In this document: piece by piece, positions 26,636 through 34,113 of the stretch
How positions within the stretch are numbered: the first letter of the stretch is position 1
How the letters are laid out: each line of letters opens with the position of its first letter
Assembly: GCF_003626655.1 (NCBI RefSeq)
Contig: NZ_RBAN01000001.1
Location: forward strand, 248,001 to 312,000
Direction: 5' to 3'
From: Micromonospora costi
Lineage (GTDB): Bacteria; Actinomycetota; Actinomycetes; Mycobacteriales; Micromonosporaceae
Length of the DNA: 64,000 bases
Translations under genes and position numbers: made by a program
Notes under the pieces: generated by a model
Told to the model about the DNA's origin: nothing
Seen by the model: the letters and a program-made list of their open reading frames with translations, nothing else
Databases searched by the model: none

Positions 26636-28054
26636 CTATTCGGCGTGCGCGCCGGCCGGACCGACCGAGCCGGCGCCCTCGCCGCCCATCCAGACGGTCT
26701 TGGTGTTGCAGAACTCGCGCATGCCCATGGCCGAGAGCTCCCGGCCGTAGCCGGAGTTCTTCACCCCACCGAAGGGCAGCTCGGGGAACGAGGTGGTCAT
26801 CCCGTTGATGAACACGTTGCCGGCGTCGAGGTCCGTGACGAAACGCGCCTGCTCGTCCGGGTCGCGCGTCCAGGCGTTGGAACCGAGCCCGTAGGTCGTG
26901 CCGTTGGCCACCTCGATCGCCTCGTCGTACGACGAGACGCGGAACAGGCCGGCGACCGGCCCGAACACCTCCTCGCGCCACATCCGCATCTCCGACGTGA
27001 GGTCGGTGACCACGGTCGGCGGGTACCACCAGCCGTCCCCGGCCGGGAGGTCCCCGCCCACCAGCACGGTCGCGCCGTTGTCGATCGCGTCGCGGACCTG
27101 GGCGTGCACCTCGTCGCGTCCCCGGTCGGTGGCGAGGGGACCGACGTCGGTCTGGTCGTCCATGGGGTCGCCGACGCGCAGGGCGGCCATGTTCGCCGCG
27201 AACTTCTCGGCGAAGGCGTCGAAGACGTCGGCGTGCACGATGAACCGCTTGGCGGCGATGCAGGACTGGCCGTTGTTCTGGCAGCGCGCGGTGGTGGCCA
27301 CCTCGGCGGCCCGGTCCAGATCCGCCGAGGGCATCACCACGAACGGGTCGCTGCCGCCCAGCTCCAGCACCGTCTTCTTCAGCTCCCGGCCGGCGATCTG
27401 CGCGATCGACCGGCCGGCGCCCTCGCTGCCGGTGAGCGTCGCGGCGCGCACCCGGGGGTCGCTCAGGATGTGGTCGACCGCGTCGGAGCCGACCAGCAGC
27501 GTGGTGAAGGCGCCCTCGGGGAAGCCGGCGCGGCGGAACAGGTCCTCCAGCAGCAGCGCCGTCTGCGGCACGTTCGAGGCGTGCTTGAGCAGCCCGGTGT
27601 TGCCGGCCATCAGCGCCGGCGCGGCGAAACGCATCACCTGCCAGAGCGGGAAGTTCCACGGCATCACGGCGAGCACCGGCCCGATCGGCTGGTAGCGGAT
27701 GAAGGCCCGGGTGGCGCTGACCGCCGCGGCGTCCGCCGGCTCGTCGGCCAGGAACTCGGCGGCGTGGGCGGCGTAGAACCGGGCCGCCTTGGCGCACTTG
27801 GTCACCTCGGCCTTCGCCGAGGCGTACGTCTTGCCCATCTCGGTGGTCATGATCCGGGCGATCTCGTCGCGGTCGGCGTCGAGCAGGTCGGCCGCCGCGT
27901 TCATCCAGCCCGCCCGCTGGTCGACCGTGGTGCCGTGCAGCTGCCGGAAGGCGCTGTCGGCCCGCCCGATGGCGGCGTCGATCTGCTCGGCGGACATCGG
28001 GTCGTACGACTTGAGCACCTGTCCGGTGGCGGGGTTGGTGGTGGCGATGGACAT
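26636..28054 (-). CDS. NADP-dependent succinate-semialdehyde dehydrogenase (aldehyde dehydrogenase family)
   Basis: A 472-residue aldehyde dehydrogenase. Motifs: PIGPVLAVMPWNFPLWQVMR (cofactor site), general base Glu in VLELGGSDPFVVMPSADL, catalytic Cys in CQNNGQSCIAAKRFIVH, and EVFGPVAGLF. The LELGGSDPF and NGQSCIAAKRF wording is typical of NAD(P)-dependent SSADH (GabD1-type), which oxidises succinate semialdehyde to succinate. No GABA transaminase gene is nearby. AGGAGG ahead of the ATG is clear. The 87-aa membrane protein gene lies 12 bp upstream on the same strand, so they probably share a transcript. Confidence 0.9.
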   Translation of the reverse strand: MSIATTNPATGQVLKSYDPMSAEQIDAAIGRADSAFRQLHGTTVDQRAGWMNAAADLLDADRDEIARIMTTEMGKTYASAKAEVTKCAKAARFYAAHAAEFLADEPADAAAVSATRAFIRYQPIGPVLAVMPWNFPLWQVMRFAAPALMAGNTGLLKHASNVPQTALLLEDLFRRAGFPEGAFTTLLVGSDAVDHILSDPRVRAATLTGSEGAGRSIAQIAGRELKKTVLELGGSDPFVVMPSADLDRAAEVATTARCQNNGQSCIAAKRFIVHADVFDAFAEKFAANMAALRVGDPMDDQTDVGPLATDRGRDEVHAQVRDAIDNGATVLVGGDLPAGDGWWYPPTVVTDLTSEMRMWREEVFGPVAGLFRVSSYDEAIEVANGTTYGLGSNAWTRDPDEQARFVTDLDAGNVFINGMTTSFPELPFGGVKNSGYGRELSAMGMREFCNTKTVWMGGEGAGSVGPAGAHAE

Positions 28055-28066
28055 CTCGTCCTCCTG

Positions 28067-28330
28067 TCACTCGAACAGCGAGTGCTGGACGCCCGGCTCC
28101 TCCCGGCGGCGGGCGGCGCGGCGGCGTTGGATGACGACCAGGTCGACCACGGCCACCACCGCGAAGAACGCGCAGACCACTCCCAGCCAAAGAATGTCGG
28201 CGAGGAACGCCAGCACCGCGAAGATGGCCATGATCACCAGGCCGAAGCTGGCGAGCGCGAGCCGGAGGTTCAGCGCGCTGTACGCGTGCCCGACCGTGCC
28301 GCGGGCGCGCCGGGGCTGCGATCTCGTCAT
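28067..28330 (-). CDS. Small two-helix membrane protein
   Basis: An 87-residue protein with a basic N-terminus (RSQPRRARGTVGHAYSALNL), two transmembrane segments (LALASFGLVIMAIFAVLAFL and LWLGVVCAFFAVVAVVDLVV) and a polar tail ending EEPGVQHSLFE. It belongs to a type of small actinobacterial membrane protein that I cannot name with confidence. A SigB-like promoter lies directly upstream, and the SSADH gene follows after 12 bp. Confidence 0.7.
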   Translation of the reverse strand: MTRSQPRRARGTVGHAYSALNLRLALASFGLVIMAIFAVLAFLADILWLGVVCAFFAVVAVVDLVVIQRRRAARRREEPGVQHSLFE

Positions 28331-28340
28331 TCCCCCGACC

Positions 28341-28363
28341 TACCCCGGACGGGCCGGGTTAAC
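28341..28363 (-). promoter_or_regulatory. SigB/SigF-like promoter of the 87-aa gene and SSADH
   Basis: On the minus strand GTTA (28363-28360), a 14-nt spacer and GGGTA (28345-28341) stand 10 nt ahead of the ATG at 28330. The -10 is perfect; the -35 is one base off GTTT. Confidence 0.45.
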
Positions 28364-28396
28364 CGCGTGCCGGCCGTCGGCCGACCCGCGGGCCCG

Positions 28397-29266
28397 TCAG
28401 CCGATCTCGGCGAGCGCCGGCACGACCAGATCGCCGACCTGCCCGGCGAACTCGACCGGGTGCCGGTCCGGTGTCACCTGGATCTCGGTCACCCCGAGCG
28501 CCGCGTACTCGCGGGCGGCGGCGAGGAACGCGTCCCGGTCGTCCAGGGGCGACATCCGCATGACGAGGGTCTTCTCGATGCCGTCGTAGTCGCGCCCCTC
28601 GGCCTCGCAGTGCGACCGGAGCACGTCGAGCTTGTGTCGCACCTCGTCCACCGGGCCGCTGAACAGGTTGCACGAGTCCGCGTAGCGGGCCACCAGCAGG
28701 AGGGTCTTCTTCTCCCCGCTGCCGCCGACCATGATGGGCGGGCGTTGCCGGCCGAGCGGCGCGGGCACGCAGAGCGTCTCGGCCAGCTGGTAGTGCCGGC
28801 CCTCGAACGGGCCGTTGTCCGCGCTCCACATCTGCAGGCAGATCTGCAGCGTCTCCTCGAGCCGCTCGAACCGCTCGCCCACCGGCACCACGGGTACGCC
28901 CAGACCACGCTGTTCCCGCTCGTACCAGGAGGCGCCGATGCCCAGCCGCGCGCGACCGCCGGAGAGAACGTCCAGGGTGGTGACGATCTTGGCGAGCAGA
29001 CCCGGGTACCGGTACATCACGCCCGTCACCAGCACGCCGAGCGTCATCCGCTCCGTCTGGCCGGCGACGTAGCCGAGCGTGGTGTACGCCTCCAGCATCG
29101 GCTCGTCGGCCGGCGCCGTGGCCTCCATCTGGAAGTAGTGGTCCATGACCGTGAAGGACGCGAACCCCGCTTCGTCGGCGAGCCGCGCGGTCCGGGCCAG
29201 CGTGGGGGTGATCAGCTCCGGCTCCGGCGGCGTGCTGAAGGTCCAGTAGTGCAGGCCGAGTTTCAC
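28397..29266 (-). CDS. LLM-class (F420-type) oxidoreductase
   Basis: A 289-residue luciferase-fold oxidoreductase of the TIGR03560-like group. It carries KLGLHYWTFSTPP at the start, SFTVMDHYFQME, LGVLVTGVMYRYPGLLAKIV, LDVLSGGRARLGIGASWYE (the family's LS-G-R-x-x-x-G-G/A-W block) and PPIMVGGSGEKKTLLLVARYAD. Start is GTG with GGGAGGG upstream. It is the second such enzyme in the window and stands alone. The substrate is unknown. Confidence 0.88.
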   Translation of the reverse strand: MKLGLHYWTFSTPPEPELITPTLARTARLADEAGFASFTVMDHYFQMEATAPADEPMLEAYTTLGYVAGQTERMTLGVLVTGVMYRYPGLLAKIVTTLDVLSGGRARLGIGASWYEREQRGLGVPVVPVGERFERLEETLQICLQMWSADNGPFEGRHYQLAETLCVPAPLGRQRPPIMVGGSGEKKTLLLVARYADSCNLFSGPVDEVRHKLDVLRSHCEAEGRDYDGIEKTLVMRMSPLDDRDAFLAAAREYAALGVTEIQVTPDRHPVEFAGQVGDLVVPALAEIG

Positions 29267-29506
29267 GATCGCACCCTCCCTCGGGACGTGCCGTCGACGT
29301 GCCCGACCAAGCCTTCCCCTTCGAGTGCGCTCGACGTCAAGGTTCCGCCCGGCGTCGCCCGATCGCGGCCGGCGCGCGCCGCGTTACCGCATCGACGTCC
29401 GCGACGACAGCGGTATGCCGCATAGCCGACAGCAACCGCCCGCCTCGACCCCGTACACGCATAGAGTGACCGCGCTGTAGCTCTACGCTGTCGGACGGGG
29501 AAGGTC

Positions 29507-30358
29507 ATGCCTCGACGCTGGGTCACCGCCGTCGCGTGTCTCCTGGCGCTGGTCGCCCTCGCCTGCGAGGGCGGCGGCGAGGCGGGTCCGCGTCCCTCCC
29601 GCGGCACCCCGCAACCCGGCGGGTCCGGTGGCATCGCGGCGCTCGGCGACTCGATCAGCACCGGCTTCGGCTCCTGCCTGGTGCTCACCTCCTGCCAGCG
29701 CAACTCCTGGTCGACGGGCGACGGCCTGCGGGTGGACAGCCTCTACCGGCGGCTACTCGACCGCGACCCGGCGATCCGGGGCCGGGCGTACAACCACGCG
29801 CGACCGGGGGCCCGCGCGGCGGCGCTGGAGGAGCAGGCCCGGGCGGCGGCGCGCGACCGGGTCGACCACGTGACGGTGCTGGTGGGCGCGAACGACGCCT
29901 GCCGGAGCGACGTCGAGGCGATGACACCGGTGACCGAGTTCCGGGCCGGCGTCGACCGGGGGCTGCGGGCGCTGCGCGCCGGCCGCCCGAAGGCCCGGGT
30001 GCTGGTGGTGAGCATTCCCGACCTGTACCGGCTCTGGGAGGTCGGGCACACCGACTCCCGGGCGGTCCGGGCCTGGCGTCGCGGCGTCTGCCCGGCGCTG
30101 CTGGCCGACCCGACCTCGACCGCCCCCGCCGACCGGGCCCGTCGGGCCGCCTTCCGCGACCGCGTCGCCGCCTACAACGCGCAACTGGCGGCGGCGTGCC
30201 GGGCGTACGGGTCGCGCTGCCGCTACGACGGCGGAGCCGTGCACCGGGTGCGGTTCACCCTGGACCTGGTCAACGCGCTGGACTGGTTCCACCCCAACGC
30301 GGCCGGGCAGGACCGGCTGGCCGAGGTGGCCTGGCGCGCCTCCGGCCTCGGCACCTGA
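29507..30358 (+). CDS. SGNH/GDSL hydrolase, probable lipoprotein
   Basis: A 283-residue secreted esterase-type protein. The N-terminus is a signal sequence (WVTAVACLLALVALACEGGG) with a lipobox-like ALAC around residue 20, followed by a Pro/Gly linker. Block I is GGIAALGDSISTGFG (catalytic Ser), block III VLVGANDACRSD (oxyanion Asn) and block V DWFHPNAAG (catalytic Asp/His). Substrates could be cell-wall acyl groups or lipids; this is not determinable. Bases 29267-29506 upstream hold no other gene. Confidence 0.85.
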   Translation: MPRRWVTAVACLLALVALACEGGGEAGPRPSRGTPQPGGSGGIAALGDSISTGFGSCLVLTSCQRNSWSTGDGLRVDSLYRRLLDRDPAIRGRAYNHARPGARAAALEEQARAAARDRVDHVTVLVGANDACRSDVEAMTPVTEFRAGVDRGLRALRAGRPKARVLVVSIPDLYRLWEVGHTDSRAVRAWRRGVCPALLADPTSTAPADRARRAAFRDRVAAYNAQLAAACRAYGSRCRYDGGAVHRVRFTLDLVNALDWFHPNAAGQDRLAEVAWRASGLGT

Positions 30359-30434
30359 GGCCGGCCCGTCGCCCGCCCGTCCTCGTCGTACGCCCGTCCT
30401 CGCCTCGTCGTGCCCGGCGCCGGTCGTCTGCCGG

Positions 30435-31217
30435 TCAGCCCTGGCGAGGCGCGGGGACGGCGTCGCCGCGCTGGCGGTAGAGCGCCCGGGACCGCTCGGC
30501 GAGATCCTTGGTGGCCGAGGAGTTCGCCCAGGTGCCGAGGATGATGGCCGCACCGGGCACGACCTTCGCGAAGACCCGCTTGGCCGCCCGCACCCCGGCC
30601 ATCTGCGCCAGGCGGACGCCCAGGCGCAGCATCACCTTGCCCAGTTGGTGCTGCCCGCTCCTGCCGAACAGGGCCCCTGCCCGCTCGCGGCCGGCGGCCA
30701 CACCGAGGGCCAGCCGGGCGCTCTCGGCCACCTTGTGCACCCGCTGGAGGACGAGCAGGTCGGTGGCGCGGTCGGTGTGCAGCGGGTCGACGCCGTACGC
30801 CGCGGCGACGTGCAGCACCATCCGGGCCTGCGTCCAGGCCAGCACACCCACGTCGATCACCGCGCCGGGCAGCCCGGCCGCGCCGGAGACGGCGCCGGAC
30901 AGCCGCGCGTGGTTGACGAACCTGCGGACCGCCTGCTCGGCGAGGGCGTCACCGGTGACGCCGGGCTGCTCAGTCCGGGCGCGCTGCGCCCACTGCGCCG
31001 CCTCGGGACCGAGCCGGCGCACCGCCTCGAGAGCGAGGTGCTCCGGGGCGTACTGGGGGTCGTCCCGCATCCGGTCCCAGAGCGTGGCCGGTGGCGTCTC
31101 CGGGGCGTCCAGGCCGGCGGGCACGGCTGCCGGAGGTGCCGGCGGGCCCGGAACGGCGGCGGGGGGCGGGGGTACGGGCACGGGCGGCTGGCCGTCGGCG
31201 GGCACGGAGTCGGTCAC
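30435..31217 (-). CDS. EcsC family protein
   Basis: A 260-residue protein with a Pro-rich N-terminus (1-45) followed by an EcsC-like region: RRFVNHARLSGAVSGAAGLPGAVIDVGVL, then WTQARMVLHVAAAYGVD, LLVLQRVHKVAESARLAL and GAAIILGTWANSS (each shown in part). The domain was named after Bacillus EcsC, encoded with an ABC transporter involved in secretion. Its biochemical role is unclear and it contains membrane-prone glycine-rich helices. GTG start with GGGAG upstream. It lies 47 bp downstream of a 48-aa gene in the same orientation. Confidence 0.85.
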   Translation of the reverse strand: MTDSVPADGQPPVPVPPPPAAVPGPPAPPAAVPAGLDAPETPPATLWDRMRDDPQYAPEHLALEAVRRLGPEAAQWAQRARTEQPGVTGDALAEQAVRRFVNHARLSGAVSGAAGLPGAVIDVGVLAWTQARMVLHVAAAYGVDPLHTDRATDLLVLQRVHKVAESARLALGVAAGRERAGALFGRSGQHQLGKVMLRLGVRLAQMAGVRAAKRVFAKVVPGAAIILGTWANSSATKDLAERSRALYRQRGDAVPAPRQG

Positions 31218-31264
31218 AGGTACTCCCGGTGGGTCAGCGCGGCGGGCACGGCGGTCGGCGGTGG

Positions 31265-31411
31265 TCAGCGGCGGCGGTTGGACAGTCTGGCCGCCAGCCC
31301 CCGCAGCTTCCGCTGGGTCTCCGGCTTCGCCAGCTCACGTCGACCGCGCGCGATGAGCTGCTGCCCCTTCGGGGAGCGCAGGAACATGTTGATCCGTTGC
31401 ACCAGAGACAT
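31265..31411 (-). CDS. 48-aa basic helical protein
   Basis: A short gene that encodes MSLVQRINMFLRSPKGQQLI followed by a Lys/Arg-rich helix (ARGRRELAKPETQRKLRGLA) and ends SNRRR. A clear AGGAGG precedes the ATG at 31411. It is amphipathic and strongly basic, without a transmembrane segment, and is probably a nucleic-acid- or membrane-surface-binding small protein. It is upstream of the EcsC gene in one likely operon. No family is recognised. Confidence 0.6.
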   Translation of the reverse strand: MSLVQRINMFLRSPKGQQLIARGRRELAKPETQRKLRGLAARLSNRRR

Positions 31412-31467
31412 CTCGGTCCTCCTGTCGGCGAGCCCTCACTCATGTGTACCTGGAACCGACAAGAGAT

Positions 31468-31493
31468 GTACCCAGGAACGCCCGGACCCCAAC
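31468..31493 (-). promoter_or_regulatory. SigB/SigF-like promoter of the 48-aa gene and EcsC
   Basis: On the minus strand GTTG (31493-31490), a 16-nt spacer and GGGTAC (31473-31468), 56 nt upstream of the ATG. The -10 is perfect and the -35 one base off. Confidence 0.4.
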
Positions 31494-31569
31494 CGTCCAC
31501 TGTGGGCGGAAGACTACCGCCCGGCGGTGGCGTCGACGACACCTGGGCCGGGGCCCGGGACGAACTCGC

Positions 31570-31588
31570 AAAAAGCCCGATCGGGGGC
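31570..31588 (-). terminator. Minus-strand terminator-like hairpin with T-run
   Basis: Read on the minus strand, GCCC...GGGC (31588-31575, 6-nt loop) is followed directly by five T residues. A U-tract is rare at other terminators here. No annotated minus-strand gene ends here, so it may end a small antisense or leader transcript. The stem is only 4 bp. Confidence 0.3.
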
Positions 31589-31830
31589 ATCCCTCCAGGC
31601 GCGCCGACGGCGATCACTAGACTCGGCCGTACGGCCCACCGCACCGTCCACCGACCGGCCACGATGCCCGCGCCCACCCGGCGGAATGCCGCTATTCGCC
31701 CGATCCTGATCACTCTCTGAGAACGGACCGCCCGGCGAAGGAATGCACCAGGATGGCGGGTACGTTGCCGGAACCGGGCGCCGTGGCACGCGGCGGCGTC
31801 CGTAGGCACATCCCAGGGAGGTCCGCACCG

Positions 31831-32751
31831 GTGCTCGACCCACACGAGCTCTACGAGCTCACCGACGATCTGCCCGACCTCGGTCAGCCGGTCCTGATCC
31901 AGGCGCTCACCGGCTTCGTCGACGCCGGAAACGCCAGCCGGTTGGCCCGCGAGCAGCTGTTCAGCTCGCTGGAGTCCCGCCCCATCGCGACCTTCGACCT
32001 CGACCAGCTCTTCGACTACCGCTCCCGGCGTCCCGTGATGACCTTCGTAGAGGACCACTGGGAGTCGTACGACGCGCCGAAGCTCGAGCTGCACCTGCTG
32101 CGCGACGACGACCAGACCCCGTTCCTGCTGCTCACCGGCCCCGAACCGGACGTGCAGTGGGAGCGCTTCGTGGCCGCGGTCGCCGGTCTCGCCGCCCGGC
32201 TGGACGTCCGGGTGACCGTCGGGCTCAACGCGATCCCGATGGCGGTCCCGCACACCCGGCCCACCGGGGTGACCGCACACGCCACCCGGCGCGAGCTGAT
32301 CTCCGGCTACGAGCCGTGGCTGCAGCGGGTGCAGGTGCCGGCGGCCGTCGGCCACCTCCTCGAGTTCCGCCTCGGCGAGCAGGGACGCGACGCGATCGGC
32401 TTCGCGGCCCACGTCCCGCACTACGTGGCGCAGACCGAGTACCCGGCCGCCGCGGAGGTGCTGCTGGCCTCGGTGTCGCGCAGCACCGGGCTGTTGCTCC
32501 CCCGCGACGGCCTGCGCTCGGCCGCCGAGGTGGTCCGGGTCGAGATCGACCGGCAGGTCGCCGAGACCGAGGATGCCGCAGCGCTCGTCCAGGCGCTCGA
32601 GGAGCAGTACGACGCCTTCGCCCGCGGCCGTGGCGAGAAGAATCTGCTCGCCCCGGAGGTCGGCTCACTGCCGACCGCCGAGGAGCTCGGCGCCGAGCTG
32701 GAGCGCTTCCTGGCCGAGCAGAGCCGCCCCAACGACACACCCGGGAGCTGA
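31831..32751 (+). CDS. PAC2 family protein (proteasome-assembly-chaperone fold)
   Basis: A 306-residue soluble protein with the PAC2 signature. It opens with ELTDDLPDLGQPVLIQALTGFVDAG, then LDQLFDYRSRRPVMTF, LLLTGPEPDVQWERFVAAV and GLNAIPMAVPHTRPTGVTAH (each conserved in this family). A helical C-terminus (VQALEEQYDAFARGRGEKN...) follows. Actinobacteria with a proteasome usually carry one or two such proteins; the bacterial role is unproven. GTG at 31831 has AGGGAGG 9 nt upstream and is preferred over an in-frame start at 31753. Confidence 0.9.
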   Translation: MLDPHELYELTDDLPDLGQPVLIQALTGFVDAGNASRLAREQLFSSLESRPIATFDLDQLFDYRSRRPVMTFVEDHWESYDAPKLELHLLRDDDQTPFLLLTGPEPDVQWERFVAAVAGLAARLDVRVTVGLNAIPMAVPHTRPTGVTAHATRRELISGYEPWLQRVQVPAAVGHLLEFRLGEQGRDAIGFAAHVPHYVAQTEYPAAAEVLLASVSRSTGLLLPRDGLRSAAEVVRVEIDRQVAETEDAAALVQALEEQYDAFARGRGEKNLLAPEVGSLPTAEELGAELERFLAEQSRPNDTPGS

Positions 32752-32828
32752 CCGCCGCCGGGGCGCCGCGGCGCGACACCCCGGCGGCCGGCTCGGCGCG
32801 CCGGCCGCGGATGCGGCAGGCTGGAGGC

Positions 32829-33626
32829 ATGCGCCTGGCGACCTGGAACGTGAACTCGGTGAAGGCCCGGCTCCCCCGGCTGCTCGACTGGCTCGCCGGC
32901 ACCGCGCCGGACGTGGTCTGCCTTCAGGAGACCAAGTGCCCGGACGGCGCCTTCCCGGTGGCCGAGGTGGGCGAGCTCGGCTACAGCGTGGCCAGCCACA
33001 GCGACGGCCGGTGGAACGGGGTGGCCCTGCTGTCCCGGGTCGGACTGTCCGACGTGACGGTCGGGTTCCCCGGCGAGCCGGGCTTCCCCCTGCCCGAGGC
33101 CCGCGCCATCTCGGCCACCTGCGGCGGGCTGCGGGTCTGGTCGGTGTACGTGCCCAACGGCCGTACGCCGGACGACCCGCACTACGCGTACAAGCTGGCC
33201 TGGTTCGCGGCGCTGCGGGACGCGCTGGAGCAGGAGCTGACCGGCGGCCTGCCGCTGGCCGTCTGCGGGGACTTCAACGTGGCACCGACCGACGCCGACG
33301 TCTGGGACCCGGCGGTGTTCACGCACTCGACGCACGTCACCCCGGCCGAGCGTGCCGCGCTGGCCGCGCTGCGCGACCTGGGGCTCACCGACGTGGTGCC
33401 GACCCCCATGAAGGGGCCACACCCGTTCACGTACTGGGACTACCGGGCCGGGATGTTCCACCAGAACAAGGGCATGCGCATCGACCTCGTGTACGCGTCC
33501 GCGCCGTTCGCCCGGGCAGTCCGCTCGGCGTACGTGGACCGGGAGGCACGCAAGGGCAAGGGGCCCTCCGACCACGCGCCGATCGTGGTCGACGCCGAGC
33601 TGGTGCCGGCCGTCGAGGCGTTCTGA
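32829..33626 (+). CDS. xth: Exodeoxyribonuclease III (AP endonuclease)
   Basis: A 265-residue EEP-fold nuclease for base-excision repair: 3'-5' exonuclease and abasic-site endonuclease. Motifs in order: ATWNVNSVKARL, VCLQETKC (metal Glu), SVYVPNGR, AVCGDFNVAPTDADVWDP (Asp/Asn), FTYWDYRAGMFHQNKGMRID and GPSDHAPIVV (catalytic Asp-His). The protein is full length. The ATG at 32829 has CTGGAGG immediately upstream. It follows the PAC2 gene by 77 bp and precedes the MhuD-like gene. Confidence 0.95.
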   Translation: MRLATWNVNSVKARLPRLLDWLAGTAPDVVCLQETKCPDGAFPVAEVGELGYSVASHSDGRWNGVALLSRVGLSDVTVGFPGEPGFPLPEARAISATCGGLRVWSVYVPNGRTPDDPHYAYKLAWFAALRDALEQELTGGLPLAVCGDFNVAPTDADVWDPAVFTHSTHVTPAERAALAALRDLGLTDVVPTPMKGPHPFTYWDYRAGMFHQNKGMRIDLVYASAPFARAVRSAYVDREARKGKGPSDHAPIVVDAELVPAVEAF

Positions 33627-33642
33627 CCCCTCCACCCCTGGT

Positions 33643-33655
33643 TAGGGTGGTGGCA
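33643..33655 (+). promoter_or_regulatory. Leaderless -10 of the MhuD-like gene
   Basis: TAGGGT at 33643-33648 ends exactly 6 nt before the ATG, with no Shine-Dalgarno between. Transcription should start at or next to the A of the start codon. Confidence 0.5.
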
Positions 33656-33954
33656 TGGCAGTCGTGAAGATCAACGCGATCGACGTCCCGCCCGGTGCCG
33701 GCGAGGAGTTGGAGAAGCGATTCGCGGCCCGGGCCGGCGCGGTGGAGAACTCGCCCGGTTTCCTCGGGTTCGAACTGCTCCGGCCGGTCGCCGGGGAGAA
33801 CCGCTACTTCGTCTACACGAAGTGGGAGTCCGAGGAGGCGTACCAGGCGTGGGCCGCCGGCCCGTCCCGCGCCGCCCACGCCGGGCAGCAGCAGCGCCCG
33901 GTCGCGTCCGGCGCCACGCTCCTGGAGTTCGAGGTCGTCCAACAGGTCCCCTGA
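33655..33954 (+). CDS. mhuD: MhuD-type haem-degrading monooxygenase
   Basis: A 99-residue ABM-fold dimeric ferredoxin-like protein, closely resembling Mycobacterium tuberculosis MhuD (Rv3592): VVKINAIDVPPGAGEELEKR and ENSPGFLGFELLRPVAGENR are near-match blocks. The three residues essential in MhuD are at the same positions here (Asn7, Trp66, His75). MhuD cleaves haem to mycobilin without releasing CO, freeing iron in the cytosol. It has its own leaderless promoter and no haem-uptake gene beside it. Product specificity is inferred from these residues. Confidence 0.9.
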   Translation: MAVVKINAIDVPPGAGEELEKRFAARAGAVENSPGFLGFELLRPVAGENRYFVYTKWESEEAYQAWAAGPSRAAHAGQQQRPVASGATLLEFEVVQQVP

Positions 33955-33988
33955 CCAGCCCGCCCCGGCCCCCGGCCAGGCCTCCCCC

Positions 33989-34049
33989 GGTGATCATGAA
34001 GTTATCGCCCTTGGAGAGCGCTCCCTGGGGCAACAACTTCATGATCACC
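33989..34049. repeat. Long intergenic palindrome (GATC hairpin B)
   Basis: GGTGATCATGAAGTT (33989-34003) pairs perfectly with 34035-34049. The stem continues with two wobble-type mismatches through GCCC/GGGC, and an inner GGAG/CTCC (34013-34016 and 34021-34024) closes the tip. It lies between the convergent MhuD-like and sortase genes and could end both transcripts. AT-rich arms beginning with TGATC set it apart from the plain GC terminators nearby. Confidence 0.85.
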
Positions 34050-34113
34050 AGCGCGGGCGGCCGGCGCGCCCGGCCGGCGGCGCCGGCCGGGGCAGGCCCG
34101 GCGCCGGCGGGGG

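Larger units (their letters stand above)
31412..31830. other. 419-bp divergent regulatory region
   Basis: No convincing gene is seen. It holds a SigB-like promoter on the minus strand (31468-31493), a minus-strand terminator-like element (31570-31588), a TAGACT -10-like hexamer on the plus strand (31617-31622) and a short direct repeat of TGTACC near 31446 and 31468. The PAC2 gene may therefore have a leader of about 200 nt. Confidence 0.4.
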
